A stretch of 64,000 nucleotides of DNA from PoT sp049331405. GTDB taxonomy: Bacteria; Planctomycetota; Planctomycetia; Isosphaerales; Isosphaeraceae. Of this stretch, positions 28,414 through 37,358 are shown piece after piece. Numbering within the stretch: position 1 is the stretch's first letter; each line of letters starts with the position of its first letter. The stretch covers positions 7,998,001-8,062,000 of the forward strand of contig NZ_CP186274.1 of assembly GCF_049331405.1 (NCBI RefSeq), written 5' to 3'. Both the position numbers and the translations under genes were made by a program. The notes under the pieces were generated by a model. It ran no database searches. It was not told where the DNA came from and was given only the letters and a program-made list of their open reading frames with translations.

Positions 28414-28500
28414 GCCGGAGTGGCGGAATTGGCAGACGCGCTAGCTTGAGGGGCTAGTGACCTAACCATGGTCGTGCAGGTTCAAGTCCTGTCTCCGGCA
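28414..28500 (+). tRNA. tRNA-Leu (anticodon GAG)
   Basis: The 87-base gene folds as a class II tRNA. Acceptor GCCGGAG (28414-28420) pairs with CTCCGGC (28493-28499), then discriminator A. The anticodon arm CTAGC/GCTAG (28441-28457) encloses loop TTGAGGG, giving anticodon GAG for Leu codons CTC/CTT. A long variable arm follows, then a T-arm containing GGTTCAAGTCC. CCA is not encoded beyond the A. Confidence 0.96.
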
Positions 28501-28503
28501 TCT

Positions 28504-28535
28504 GAAAGGCCCGTGTCGCAAGACACGGGCCTTTC
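28504..28535 (+). terminator. Strong terminator hairpin after tRNA-Leu
   Basis: GAAAGGCCCGTGTC (28504-28517) and GACACGGGCCTTTC (28522-28535) form a perfect 14-bp stem around a GCAA tetraloop. It starts three bases beyond the tRNA and is followed by GCATT. Confidence 0.85.
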
Positions 28536-28538
28536 GCA

Positions 28539-28801
28539 TTGATGAGCTCAGCTCCAGGTTCCCCCCAGCACGCCGATCAACATTCGCCGCGTCGCATGAA
28601 TATTATTTGAATCCGTGCTATGACCTGCCGAGAGACCAGCACGATCATCGCGACGGACGCGCGGAACCTGGCCAGAGATTTAGCATTGCCCGAGAAAGCC
28701 CCCTGGCCCACAATCGGGGCCTCAAGACGACGGCCGGCAATACGGATGCCGCCCGAATGCTTCGATGAGACGCGCAGCCTTGGATCGACCTGGGGACCTC
28801 G
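28539..28801. other. Spacer between tRNA terminator and lhgO
   Basis: About 260 bases without a gene I can support. A short plus-strand open frame at 28620-28805 has no family resemblance. The likely promoter for lhgO lies here but no clear elements were found. Confidence 0.4.
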
Positions 28802-30001
28802 ATGATTTCGACGGACGTGGCAATCATTGGTGGTGGCATCGTTGGCCTCGCAACCGCCTACCAACTCACTCGGGCCTACCCGAATCTTCGCGTGGTCGTG
28901 CTCGAGAAAGAGTCCGATCTGGCTCATCATCAAACCGGCCACAACTCCGGCGTCCTGCATTCCGGCATCTACTACAAGCCCGGGTCCTTGAAGGCGATCA
29001 ACTGCCGCGAAGGCAAGCGGCTCATGGAGGAGTTCTGCGCCGCCGAGGGGATCGCATACGAGATCTGCGGCAAGGTCATCGTCGCTCTCAATGACGCCGA
29101 CTTGCCCGCCCTGGAACGGATCTACGAGCGTGGCAAGGCGAATGGCGTCGTCTGCGAGGTCATCACGCCCGAGGTCCTCAAGGAGCTCGAACCGCATTCG
29201 GCCGGGATCAAGGCAATCCACGTGCCCGAGGCGGGCATCGTCAACTACAAGCAAGTCTGTGAGCGGATGGCCGAGCGAGTTCGCGAACGTGAAGGCCAGG
29301 TGCTCACCTCGGCGCCGGTCACGAAGATCGAGCGGAGCCCCGACCGGGTCGTCTTGACGACGGGCGCCGGCCAGGTCGAGGCCAAGCAGATCGTGAACTG
29401 CGCGGGCCTGCACTGCGACCGCGTCACGGAGCTTGGAGGGCAGAAGCCCGACGCCAAGATTATCCCCTTCCGCGGCGAGTACTACGAGCTCAAGTCCGAG
29501 GCCACGCACCTCTGCAAGAACCTCATCTACCCGGTACCCGACCCGAGCTTCCCGTTCCTGGGCGTCCACTTCACGCGGATGGTTAAGGGGGGCGTGGAAT
29601 GCGGCCCCAACGCGGTGCTGGCCTTCGCCCGCGAGGGGTATCTCAAGACCGACTTCAGCTTCAGTGACATGGCCGAGACGCTCGCGTATCCTGGTTTCCG
29701 CAAGCTCGCCGCCAAGCACTGGAAGACCGGTCTCGGCGAGATGTGGCGGTCGGTCAGCAAGACTGCGTTCGTCAGGGCGCTTCAACGCCTCGTGCCCGAG
29801 ATCAAGGCGGAGCACCTGGAGGCGGTCCCCGCGGGGATCCGCGCTCAAGCTGTGCTCCCCGACGGCTCGATGGTGGACGACTTCCTGATCCAGGAGGCCG
29901 ACCGGGTCGTGAATGTGAACAACGCCCCGTCGCCGGCCGCCACGGCATCCCTCAACATCGGCAAGACGATCGTCGAACGGCTGGCCCCGCGGCTCGCTTG
30001 A
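28802..30001 (+). CDS. lhgO: L-2-hydroxyglutarate oxidase LhgO
   Basis: LhgO oxidises L-2-hydroxyglutarate to 2-oxoglutarate with FAD, passing electrons to the membrane quinone pool. The 399 residues start with the dinucleotide-binding motif VAIIGGGIVGLATAYQL. Then come the characteristic DLAHHQTGHNSGVLHSGIYYKPGSLKA, GIAYEICGKVIVAL, and IVNCAGLHCDRV; the C-terminus has GIRAQAVLPDGSMVDDF and NNAPSPAATASLNIGK. Length is normal. The dehydrogenase gene follows 32 bases on, and a DcuC-like carrier lies beyond, suggesting a 2-hydroxyacid/dicarboxylate group, though the carrier is on the other strand. Confidence 0.93.
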   Translation: MISTDVAIIGGGIVGLATAYQLTRAYPNLRVVVLEKESDLAHHQTGHNSGVLHSGIYYKPGSLKAINCREGKRLMEEFCAAEGIAYEICGKVIVALNDADLPALERIYERGKANGVVCEVITPEVLKELEPHSAGIKAIHVPEAGIVNYKQVCERMAERVREREGQVLTSAPVTKIERSPDRVVLTTGAGQVEAKQIVNCAGLHCDRVTELGGQKPDAKIIPFRGEYYELKSEATHLCKNLIYPVPDPSFPFLGVHFTRMVKGGVECGPNAVLAFAREGYLKTDFSFSDMAETLAYPGFRKLAAKHWKTGLGEMWRSVSKTAFVRALQRLVPEIKAEHLEAVPAGIRAQAVLPDGSMVDDFLIQEADRVVNVNNAPSPAATASLNIGKTIVERLAPRLA

Positions 30002-30033
30002 TCGACCGGATCGAGCCTACGGAGTCCAAGGCG

Positions 30034-31068
30034 ATGAACCGTCGCAGCTTCCTCTCCGCCTCGGCAGCCGGCGCGGCCCTGGCCCCCGCCGCCGTCGCCC
30101 AGGCTCGTGCCGAGAGAGGCCTCAAGGTCCTCATCCCGCCGACGAGCCCCGAGGAGCTCACCGACCTCCAGTCGGCCACTCCCGGGATTGAACTCGTCGT
30201 CTGCCGGGGCGAGCAGGAGGCCATCGACCATGCCCCGACGGCGCATGCCAGCTACGGCTTCATCACCAGGGACATCATCCGGGCCTCGAAGACGCTGCGA
30301 TGGGTCCAGCAGCCGAGTGCCGGGGTCGAACATCTCATCGAGATCCGCGAACTCGTCGAGAGCGACATCGTCCTGACGAACATGCAGCGCGTCTATGCGC
30401 CACAGATCGCCGACCAGGCGATGTCCTATCTCCTCGCCTTCACCCGCGACCTCCGGCATTTCGCCGGTGATCAGGAGAAGAAGCATTGGGGAGCGAAACG
30501 CCCTGGGTTCGTCCTGGACGAACTGGACGGGAAGACGCTGCTCGTCATCGGCCTGGGAGGCATCGGATCCGAGATCGCCCGCCGGGCTTTTGGCTTCGGG
30601 ATGCGCGTAGTCGCCACGGATCCCAAAGTCCAGGAGCGACCTCTCTTCGTCGAGAGCCTGCATCGCCCCGACAGATTCCACGAACTCCTGTCCAAGGCTG
30701 ACGTCGTCGCGAGTGCGGCCCCCCTCACCAGGCAGACGACCGGGATGATCGGCGCGAAGGAGTTCGGCCTAATGAAGCCGGGCGTCATCCTGATCAATGT
30801 CTCCCGCGGTCGCATTGTCGACACTGATGCGTTGGTCGCGGCCCTCGACAGCGGGCGAGTCTCAGCCGCCGGGCTCGACGTCACGGCTCCCGAGCCTTTA
30901 CCCGACGGGCATCCCCTCTGGTCTCGGAACGTCATCATCACGCCTCACACCGCCGGACAGTCGCCCGGGGGCGACAGGCGTCGGCACGCCATCTTCCGCG
31001 AGAACCTCCGACGCTTCGCCGCCTGCGAGATGCTCCTGAACATCGTCGACAAGGTCGCCGGCTACTGA
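30034..31068 (+). CDS. D-isomer specific 2-hydroxyacid dehydrogenase with Tat-type signal
   Basis: A 344-residue NAD-dependent dehydrogenase. The cofactor motif is VIGLGGIGSEIARRAFGFG; the catalytic Arg lies in NVSRGRIVDTDAL, the Glu in APEPLPDGHPLW, and the His in ITPHTAGQ. The family reduces 2-oxoacids to D-2-hydroxyacids or the reverse. The N-terminus is odd: MNRRSFLSASAAGAALAPAAVAQA is a good twin-arginine signal, implying export of an enzyme that normally uses cytosolic NAD(H). Upstream in-frame starts (29743) lie inside lhgO and are rejected. Co-transcription with lhgO is likely (32-base gap). Substrate unknown. Confidence 0.88.
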   Translation: MNRRSFLSASAAGAALAPAAVAQARAERGLKVLIPPTSPEELTDLQSATPGIELVVCRGEQEAIDHAPTAHASYGFITRDIIRASKTLRWVQQPSAGVEHLIEIRELVESDIVLTNMQRVYAPQIADQAMSYLLAFTRDLRHFAGDQEKKHWGAKRPGFVLDELDGKTLLVIGLGGIGSEIARRAFGFGMRVVATDPKVQERPLFVESLHRPDRFHELLSKADVVASAAPLTRQTTGMIGAKEFGLMKPGVILINVSRGRIVDTDALVAALDSGRVSAAGLDVTAPEPLPDGHPLWSRNVIITPHTAGQSPGGDRRRHAIFRENLRRFAACEMLLNIVDKVAGY

Positions 31069-31146
31069 TCGAGTTGGGGTCCGGTCCCGACTTAGCGCGA
31101 TAGGACTCTGAAAGTCAGCAGTCCTAGGCCTCGTGAAATCATAAGG

Positions 31147-32472
31147 CTATCTCACAAGCAGGGCCGTCGACACCGAAACGACGGTCCCGAGGATGAGAGC
31201 GGGGAACAATCGCCGGATGATCTCCAACGGGGAGACTCCGGCGAGTCCCGCACCGCAAACAACGACGGCGGAGACCGGCGACATGGTACGTCCGCACGCG
31301 GCTGCGAGGCAGGACAGCACTCCCGCGGTCGTCTGAAATCCGGGCCCGTCGCCAAGCGGGACGAGGCAGACCTGGGCAAAGGCCAGCACAGGTCCGGAGC
31401 CAGAGCCGGAGAGTGCCGCCAGGCCCCACGGGAACCCGAGCGAGAGGGCCGCCAGTCCGACGCGAGAACCGCCAACCTGATGTAAGAGGGCATCTCCCAG
31501 TCCCGAAGCGGCAATGCCTGCGCCGAAACACTGAGCGGCAATGGTCAAGGAGATGACGTTGGCGTAAGCCGTTCCCATCCCATCGAACAGGCTCCGAGTC
31601 AACCGCGGCAGTCCTCGCCAGCCAATCAGCCCGGCGACGAGAACCCCGATCAGCATCGCACGTACCACGGGCAAGGCTCCCGCCAAGGGACGCCATGCTT
31701 CGGCCTCGGGCACTCGCAAGAGCCAGGCAAGCGGCCTCCAACCCATGTGAGCAAGCAGCAATAATGCGACCGGAACCAGCGGCACGATGGCCTTGAGCAC
31801 GTCGGGACCGCGCGAGTCTTCCTCACCGGTTACGCCAGCTACCATGACATCCTGTCCCGTTCGGGGCTCGTCACGTCTCCCGGCACGATTCCAAAAAGCG
31901 AACACGAAAGCCGCGACCAGCATCCCCAGCAGGCTCGAAGGAATAACGATCCGACTGAGGCTGGCCGCTTTCAATCCGGTGACTCCGGCAAGGGCCTGGA
32001 CGTCCTGACAACCCGGATTGAGCAAGTCGCCTCCGAACGAGGCACCCAGCACCAACGCCGCCCCGCCAACCTCCCGGCTCGAGCCCAGGGCTACGACGAT
32101 CGGAATCAGGATCGGCCCCAGCATCGCCGCCGTGCTGGACTGGCTCGGCACGGCCAGATTGACGAGGTAGGCAGCTCCGATCCCGCCGGACAGGACGGCC
32201 CAGCGTGCGCGTCGCAGCGGCACCATCAAAAGTTGGACCAGTTCTCGATCGCAACCTGTCGCTTTCAATACGGCGGCGAACCCCATCGAGGCGCAGATCG
32301 GGGCGACCATCGGCGAGACCATCGCCTGCGTGAACTTGTCGGTGAACGCGAGCGGATTCCCGTTCAGCGACGCGAGGATCAGGCCCGCCCCGAGGAGAAC
32401 CAGTCGGACATCAACCCGCTTCACCATCAGGACGATCGACGCGATGATGACGACGATTGCGACAGCTATCAT
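31147..32472 (-). CDS. Anaerobic C4-dicarboxylate carrier, DcuC-like
   Basis: A 441-residue integral membrane protein with about twelve hydrophobic segments. It resembles the DcuC branch of dicarboxylate carriers: LVLLGAGLILASLNGNPLAF, SPMVAPICASMGFAAVLKATGCDRELV, NLAVPSQSSTAAMLGPILIPIV, GGDLLNPGCQDV and, near the C-terminus, AACGRTMSPVSAVVVCGAGLAG. The family exchanges or exports succinate, fumarate and malate. GGGAATG precedes the ATG. It converges with the hydroxyacid dehydrogenase gene. Specificity is inferred. Confidence 0.78.
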   Translation of the reverse strand: MIAVAIVVIIASIVLMVKRVDVRLVLLGAGLILASLNGNPLAFTDKFTQAMVSPMVAPICASMGFAAVLKATGCDRELVQLLMVPLRRARWAVLSGGIGAAYLVNLAVPSQSSTAAMLGPILIPIVVALGSSREVGGAALVLGASFGGDLLNPGCQDVQALAGVTGLKAASLSRIVIPSSLLGMLVAAFVFAFWNRAGRRDEPRTGQDVMVAGVTGEEDSRGPDVLKAIVPLVPVALLLLAHMGWRPLAWLLRVPEAEAWRPLAGALPVVRAMLIGVLVAGLIGWRGLPRLTRSLFDGMGTAYANVISLTIAAQCFGAGIAASGLGDALLHQVGGSRVGLAALSLGFPWGLAALSGSGSGPVLAFAQVCLVPLGDGPGFQTTAGVLSCLAAACGRTMSPVSAVVVCGAGLAGVSPLEIIRRLFPALILGTVVSVSTALLVR

Positions 32473-32545
32473 GCGTTCACATTCCCAATCGGCGTCATCG
32501 TGCTCTCGTCATGCTCATGACGACAGGGAAAGCCGACGAAACGAA

Positions 32546-32577
32546 ACGCACTGGCGGGTCTGCATCCGCCAGTGCGT
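32546..32577 (-). terminator. Terminator of the isochorismatase-ThuA gene
   Basis: ACGCACTGGCGG (32546-32557) pairs with CCGCCAGTGCGT (32566-32577), a perfect 12-bp stem with an 8-base loop. On the minus strand it lies about 40 nt past the stop at 32619 and is followed by TTTCGTTTCG. Confidence 0.7.
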
Positions 32578-32618
32578 CAATCCTGTCATTCCCCGGCCAA
32601 GCAAGGCGCCACGATGGT

Positions 32619-34289
32619 TCACTCGGTGCCCGTCGACGCGGGGGTCCGCGAGTGGTGATTCGCCGTGGTCCATTCGAAAGCGTTTCTCAGCAATTTCTGG
32701 AAGTCGGGAGACGCGAAATCGCCGGGGTGGCCGAGCGAGGTGTAGAAGACCCGATTGCCAGAGGGCGGGGCATTGGTCCAGGCGATGGGCTCCTCGGGAT
32801 GGTCGGGTATCGCCCCGATGAGGAGCGGCTTGGCGGTCGCCACCAGGGGGTTGACCTTGTAGAGAGTGCCGTGTCCCTCGAGCTTGCCCGCGTCGACCCC
32901 TTCCAGGATAGGGTGCTCCGCGCCATCCTTCGCGACGGTCACTTTCACGTTAGACCCCTCGTCGTGGTGCCCCCGATAGTTGCCGCCGAGGACCTCGGCG
33001 TCGAAACCATCCCAGGAGGAATGCCCCTCCGGGACCGGCTCATTGGCACGAGGCGAGAAGGCGTGGCTGGCCGTTCGGATGCCCACGATCCCCTTGCCCG
33101 AGGCGACGAACCGCTTGAGGGCCTCGACCTGCTCGGTCGGCAAGACCCGGCGACGTACGCTGATGAGAGCGGTGTCGGCCTTCTCCAGGAGGTTGATCGA
33201 CGGCAGGCTATTGCGGTCGCGGTCGCTCGCGAGGATGTAATCGAGATAGTAATCCTTGATGAGTTGGGCCGAGGCGAAGACGGGGACCGTCTCGTCGGTC
33301 TTGTACTCATCCTCCGCCACGACCAGCGCGGCCCGAGGCCTGGGATCCGCCTTGAATCGAAACGGATGCCCCCCCAGGATCTGGTCGGATGTAATCGTGG
33401 GGCAGACGAACTTCTCGATATGTTCAATGATCAAGTCGGTTCCGGCGTAGTGGCTCACGAAGGGGGCTCGGGCCGGGTTGTACATCGTGTCGGTCATGTC
33501 GCGCATAAGGACGACGTTCTTGCCATTCTTCGCCAATTGCCGCAGGCCGAATGGACGTCCAAGAATACACATATTCGTATGGACACCAAGGAGGATGACG
33601 TTGCGGATGCCCCGGACTTCGAGCACACTCCAGATCTCGTCCCCCTTGTCGCTGATATAGTCGGCGTCGCCGATCGTCAGCATGTTGGTCTCGGACTTCC
33701 AGGGGGACTTGGGGTTCCTCCCCATCGCCGAGAGTTGCTCGGCCCACTGCTGATGCTCTTGCGTGTCGTCATCCTCGCCGCCGTCGCTCTGGTCGATCGG
33801 GTAGGTCCCCTTCTCTTCCGACGGAATCTTGTAGCACCACTTGCCGATGTCGGCCGGCAGGTTGGACGACTTGGGGGTCTCGATGGCCCGCTTGCGTCCT
33901 GGATGATTCTTGTAATTGTCCATGCAGTCGCTCGGGGCATGAATGATGAGGGCCCCTTGCTTCCGTGCGGTCTTCAACACTCGCTCAATCGTGGGGGCCA
34001 TCTCCTTGACCCGAAGGACGGCGTTGAGGCAGTGGTGCAGGTCCCAGACGTCGCAGACGATGATGGCGGTCTCGTTCGGCTTCCAGGACTCAGATTTCTC
34101 GACCACGCGATACTGGTTCGCATCGGCCTGGAGAGGCTGTCGCGAGCGAAGGCGGACCTCGAACGGCCTGTCGGCATCCTCAGCATGAGCATCCGGCGCA
34201 AGAAATCCCGAGCTCATCCAGGCGAGCAAGAGGGCGAACCAGCGAAGACGTCGGAGTCGGGGTCGAGCTGATGTCGAGCGGGAAAGCAT
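32619..34289 (-). CDS. Secreted isochorismatase-like/ThuA-like fusion protein
   Basis: A 556-residue protein with a signal peptide (about 1-36, ending DAHA-ED). Residues about 70-315 are an isochorismatase-like cysteine hydrolase domain: TAIIVCDVWDLHHC supplies the conserved Asp, and VILLGVHTNMCILGRPFGLRQL the nucleophilic Cys. Residues about 320-545 are a ThuA-like domain (trehalose utilisation type, glutamine-amidotransferase-like fold), with RFVASGKGIVGIRTASHAF, EVLGGNYRGHHDEG, VDAGKLEGHGTLYKV and GNRVFYTSLGHPGDF. AAGGAG lies 6 nt before the ATG. The combined activity is unknown; a second ThuA gene is 1.9 kb away. Confidence 0.88.
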   Translation of the reverse strand: MLSRSTSARPRLRRLRWFALLLAWMSSGFLAPDAHAEDADRPFEVRLRSRQPLQADANQYRVVEKSESWKPNETAIIVCDVWDLHHCLNAVLRVKEMAPTIERVLKTARKQGALIIHAPSDCMDNYKNHPGRKRAIETPKSSNLPADIGKWCYKIPSEEKGTYPIDQSDGGEDDDTQEHQQWAEQLSAMGRNPKSPWKSETNMLTIGDADYISDKGDEIWSVLEVRGIRNVILLGVHTNMCILGRPFGLRQLAKNGKNVVLMRDMTDTMYNPARAPFVSHYAGTDLIIEHIEKFVCPTITSDQILGGHPFRFKADPRPRAALVVAEDEYKTDETVPVFASAQLIKDYYLDYILASDRDRNSLPSINLLEKADTALISVRRRVLPTEQVEALKRFVASGKGIVGIRTASHAFSPRANEPVPEGHSSWDGFDAEVLGGNYRGHHDEGSNVKVTVAKDGAEHPILEGVDAGKLEGHGTLYKVNPLVATAKPLLIGAIPDHPEEPIAWTNAPPSGNRVFYTSLGHPGDFASPDFQKLLRNAFEWTTANHHSRTPASTGTE

Positions 34290-34376
34290 CGGATACTCCT
34301 TGTCGATTTCGTCGCGTCGTTCGGCCTTCGTCCCTTGGCTGGCAGGGGATGGCGGACACTTCGAAAGAGAGCCGAA

Positions 34377-34409
34377 GAGGCCGGGCGCGCCCTTCGGACA
34401 CCCGGCCTC
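34377..34409 (-). terminator. Probable terminator of the sialate O-acetylesterase gene
   Basis: GAGGCCGGG (34377-34385) pairs with CCCGGCCTC (34401-34409), a 9-bp GC-rich stem. On the minus strand it lies about 35 nt beyond the stop at 34444. Confidence 0.5.
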
Positions 34410-34443
34410 CTCTGATCGTCAACGATTCGAATCGGGGTCAACG

Positions 34444-36015
34444 TCATTTCATGTTGATCGTCACGCCCGGCCAATCGTCGGTGCGGAAGGGGGTGAGGGG
34501 TAATCCTTCCTTGCTGAGGACGTTGCAGACGGGGTTGTCGGCCCAGGCGTACCGGACGGCGGTCGGCTCGGAAACGCTGTCCGCCCAGACCTCGACCTTG
34601 TCGTTACCCACGAACTTGGCCTTGGCCCAGACGAACTTCTTGTCAACCCCCGCCACGGCGAATCCGTTCAACTCAGAGACGTCAATGGTCCTGAGCCCGG
34701 AACCGACGTGGTCGAAGGTGAGGACGATCTTGTTGCCCTGCTTTTCGAAGGACTTGTACGTCGGGCTCTGGTGGGCCACGCGAATGCCGTAGTCCTTGGC
34801 GAGGGCCCACCGAGCCAGCCGCATTGCCACGCGCTGCTTGTTACGCGGGTGAATGTCATTGGCCTCGCCGAGGTCGATGATCACGGCCTCCCCGGTGTTC
34901 GGGAGCTTGGACATGGTCATCGTTTGGGCTTCTCGTAACTCGGCCCATGCACTGTCGCTGGGGGTCGGCTTCTCCGCCATGAAGTCGGCGAGCTGGACCC
35001 AATAGAACGGGAAGTCGCCGATACCCCACTCTTCACGCCAGAGCTTGATCATGAAAGGAAAGAGGTCGCGGTACTGGTAGCCTCGGCTTGCGTTCGACTC
35101 GCCTTGATACCAGATCGCGCCCTTGATGCCATAGCCGATGGTGGGCCTGAGCACGCCATTGTAGATATTGCCCGGGCGATGGTTCCCGTGCATTTCGGCC
35201 TCGGGGTCATGGGGCGCCGGAGAAGGCTTCTTACCTTCGGCCTTGGCCTTTTCCGCCTCGGCCTTCCACTCGGCGAGGGCCTTCTGGTAGGCGGCCTTGG
35301 CCTCCGGCAGTTTCTTCTCGCGCAGCTCCCAGTGGGCGAGCAATTCCTTGAAACGGCCGTCGGCGGTCAGCTTCTCGCGATTGATCCAGGCCTCGCAGGC
35401 CGAGCCGCCCCAGGCGTCATTGATCAAGCCGACGGGCACCCTGAGGGTTTCGTGCAACTGACGTCCGAAGAAGAAGCCCACGGCCGAGAAGTTGCCCACG
35501 GTCTCGGGTGTGCAAGCCTTCCACGCCCCCTCGAAGTTCTCCTTCGGCTCCTGGGTCCCGACCTGAGGGACCGAGATGAGCCGGATCTTCGGGTACTTGG
35601 CCGCCATGATCTCGAGCTCACCGTCGTTCGCCGCGAGCACCGGCCACTGCATGTTCGACTGGCCGGAGCAGACCCAGACCTCTCCGACCAGGACATCACT
35701 GAATGTGATGGTGTTTTCACCCTTGATCGTCAGGGTGAAGGGGCCGCCCGCCTTGAGGGGATCGAGCGTCACGGCCCACTTGCCCTTGTCGTCGGCCTTC
35801 GACGACTTGGCCTGACCCTCGATCGTGACCGTCACTTCCTCGCCCGGCTTCGCCCATCCCCAGACCTTGTCGTTCTGGCCCCGCTGGAGGACCATGTGCT
35901 CGGTGAAGATGTTCGGGAGCTTCACCTCGGCACTCGCCGGCTGGACGACCCCCGCGCCCAGCACAAGTAGTCCTCCTGCCAATCGGAACAGCCCCCGCGC
36001 GAAAACAGATTTCAT
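34444..36015 (-). CDS. Secreted sialate O-acetylesterase (SGNH/SASA family)
   Basis: A 523-residue protein with a signal peptide (ARGLFRLAGGLLVLGAGVVQPASA). After a beta-rich N-terminus (LPNIFTEHMVLQRGQNDKVWGWA) comes the SGNH block: VWVCSGQSNMQWPV has the catalytic Ser, WGGSACEAWIN is block II, GAIWYQGESNA block III, and NDIHPRNKQRVAMRLA carries the Asp-x-x-His pair. A Lys/Ala/Glu-rich helical insert lies around residues 215-265. Such enzymes remove O-acetyl groups from sialic acids or polysaccharides. The ATG at 36015 with AGAGGGG upstream is preferred over 36123. Confidence 0.88.
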   Translation of the reverse strand: MKSVFARGLFRLAGGLLVLGAGVVQPASAEVKLPNIFTEHMVLQRGQNDKVWGWAKPGEEVTVTIEGQAKSSKADDKGKWAVTLDPLKAGGPFTLTIKGENTITFSDVLVGEVWVCSGQSNMQWPVLAANDGELEIMAAKYPKIRLISVPQVGTQEPKENFEGAWKACTPETVGNFSAVGFFFGRQLHETLRVPVGLINDAWGGSACEAWINREKLTADGRFKELLAHWELREKKLPEAKAAYQKALAEWKAEAEKAKAEGKKPSPAPHDPEAEMHGNHRPGNIYNGVLRPTIGYGIKGAIWYQGESNASRGYQYRDLFPFMIKLWREEWGIGDFPFYWVQLADFMAEKPTPSDSAWAELREAQTMTMSKLPNTGEAVIIDLGEANDIHPRNKQRVAMRLARWALAKDYGIRVAHQSPTYKSFEKQGNKIVLTFDHVGSGLRTIDVSELNGFAVAGVDKKFVWAKAKFVGNDKVEVWADSVSEPTAVRYAWADNPVCNVLSKEGLPLTPFRTDDWPGVTINMK

Positions 36016-36183
36016 CAGATCTGACCCCTCTGGACCTATAGCTTGCATGGCCTCGCCACAATCGCCGTCAGTGTAGCCGAGCGGTAGGGCCGATTCCACA
36101 ACCCTGATCGAGGCCCCGGCCACGAAATTCCTGGGGAGATTTCGAGACGAAACTCATCCACATCTCGATCTTGCGCGGGTGTC

Positions 36184-37128
36184 TCAGCCCCGCGATTTCG
36201 CCAGCCATCGCGTCGCATTGGCGATGATCTCGAGCGGGAGTTCCTGGCGATAGACCGGGTATGTCTCATGCCCCGGGCGGAAGTAGAAGACCCTCCCCTT
36301 CCCCAGGTTCCAGACCATGCCGCTGCGGAACCATTCTCCAGGCTCCCAACGCTCTTCGAAGACCACTTCATCGGGCTCGGGGACGTGGAACGGCTCGTCA
36401 TACATCTCGGTTTGAGGTATCTCGAATCGCGCGGGGATTCCCGCGGCAATCGGATGAGTCGGCTTCAGGACGCGCACCGCACTCGGCTTCCCATCCGCCC
36501 GATAGGCCGGGAAGCAGCAAAGAGGCAGATAGACCCTGGCCTTCGTCTTTCCGCCGGGGAATTTCCTAAGACGGAGGCTCGGCGTGAGGGCTGCATCGGC
36601 CTTCGGGACTGTGTAGCGCTTCGGGGGCGGCACTTCCTCAATCTCGGCCTGCTCGTCGCCCGATCGACTCAAGATCGCGGCGACATCCATGCGGGTTCGT
36701 TCATACATAGCTTCGACGAAAGGTGTCGACCAGTGCGCGGAATGGAGCGCGATCAGCGAGAGGATCCCCGCCTTGATCCGCCCGACGATCTTCTGACCGA
36801 CCTGGGGGCTGATTTCCGCCTGGCGGACGTGGCCCCACCAGATCAGAACGTCGCAGGCGTCGAGGTTCCCGTCGCCAATGCCTTGTTCCGGATCGTCAAG
36901 GCAGACGGAATTCACGCTGATTCCGGGCCGTGCCCGAAGGTGGTCTGCGATGGCGTTGCCCAGGAAATTCTCGTAGGCCTGCTTCTGCGCAGGCTGACGT
37001 TCGTCCCAGACGACCACGCGAATCGGGTTCTCCTGCTCGGCGGCTTTCGCCTGCCGGCTCAGGGAGCCGGCGAAGGTCGCCGTGGCGGCGGCTCCTAGGA
37101 ATTCGCGTCGATTTTTCGGTCCGGTCAT
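36184..37128 (-). CDS. Tat-exported ThuA-like domain protein
   Basis: A 314-residue protein with a Tat-like signal, NRREFLGAAATATFAGSLSRQAKA, then a ThuA-like domain: IRVVVWDERQPAQKQAY, DACDVLIWWGHVRQAEIS, GILSLIALHSAHWSTPFVEAMY and GRVFYFRPGHETYPVYRQ. ThuA proteins have a class I glutamine-amidotransferase-like fold and are linked to trehalose or sugar metabolism, but the reaction is not established. The start at 37128 gives a correctly placed signal; ATGs at 37158 and 37281 are also in frame. It is divergent from the acyl-CoA synthetase gene. Confidence 0.85.
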   Translation of the reverse strand: MTGPKNRREFLGAAATATFAGSLSRQAKAAEQENPIRVVVWDERQPAQKQAYENFLGNAIADHLRARPGISVNSVCLDDPEQGIGDGNLDACDVLIWWGHVRQAEISPQVGQKIVGRIKAGILSLIALHSAHWSTPFVEAMYERTRMDVAAILSRSGDEQAEIEEVPPPKRYTVPKADAALTPSLRLRKFPGGKTKARVYLPLCCFPAYRADGKPSAVRVLKPTHPIAAGIPARFEIPQTEMYDEPFHVPEPDEVVFEERWEPGEWFRSGMVWNLGKGRVFYFRPGHETYPVYRQELPLEIIANATRWLAKSRG

Positions 37129-37358
37129 TTCAGGGTCATCTCCCTGGGATTGAGACATCGAGGCCCCGGATACGTCATGGCCAAGTGCCGCATGAAGTGA
37201 TCGGCGGATCGTCCTGAGCAAAAATCGGTCGGGGCCGATGATTCTGCTTCCGAAGGATCGTATCACAGGTAAACTGCTCATACCGCCCCTTCATGAAACG
37301 AGCTCGGTCGACTCCTCGAGGCCCACACTATCGGTGTCTCGTGGCTGGGAGAAGTGCG

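Noticed and set aside
28577..29848. 423-codon minus-strand open frame
   Set aside because: Antisense shadow of lhgO.
32457..34271. 604-codon plus-strand open frame
   Set aside because: Antisense to the isochorismatase-ThuA gene, which has intact catalytic motifs and AAGGAG.
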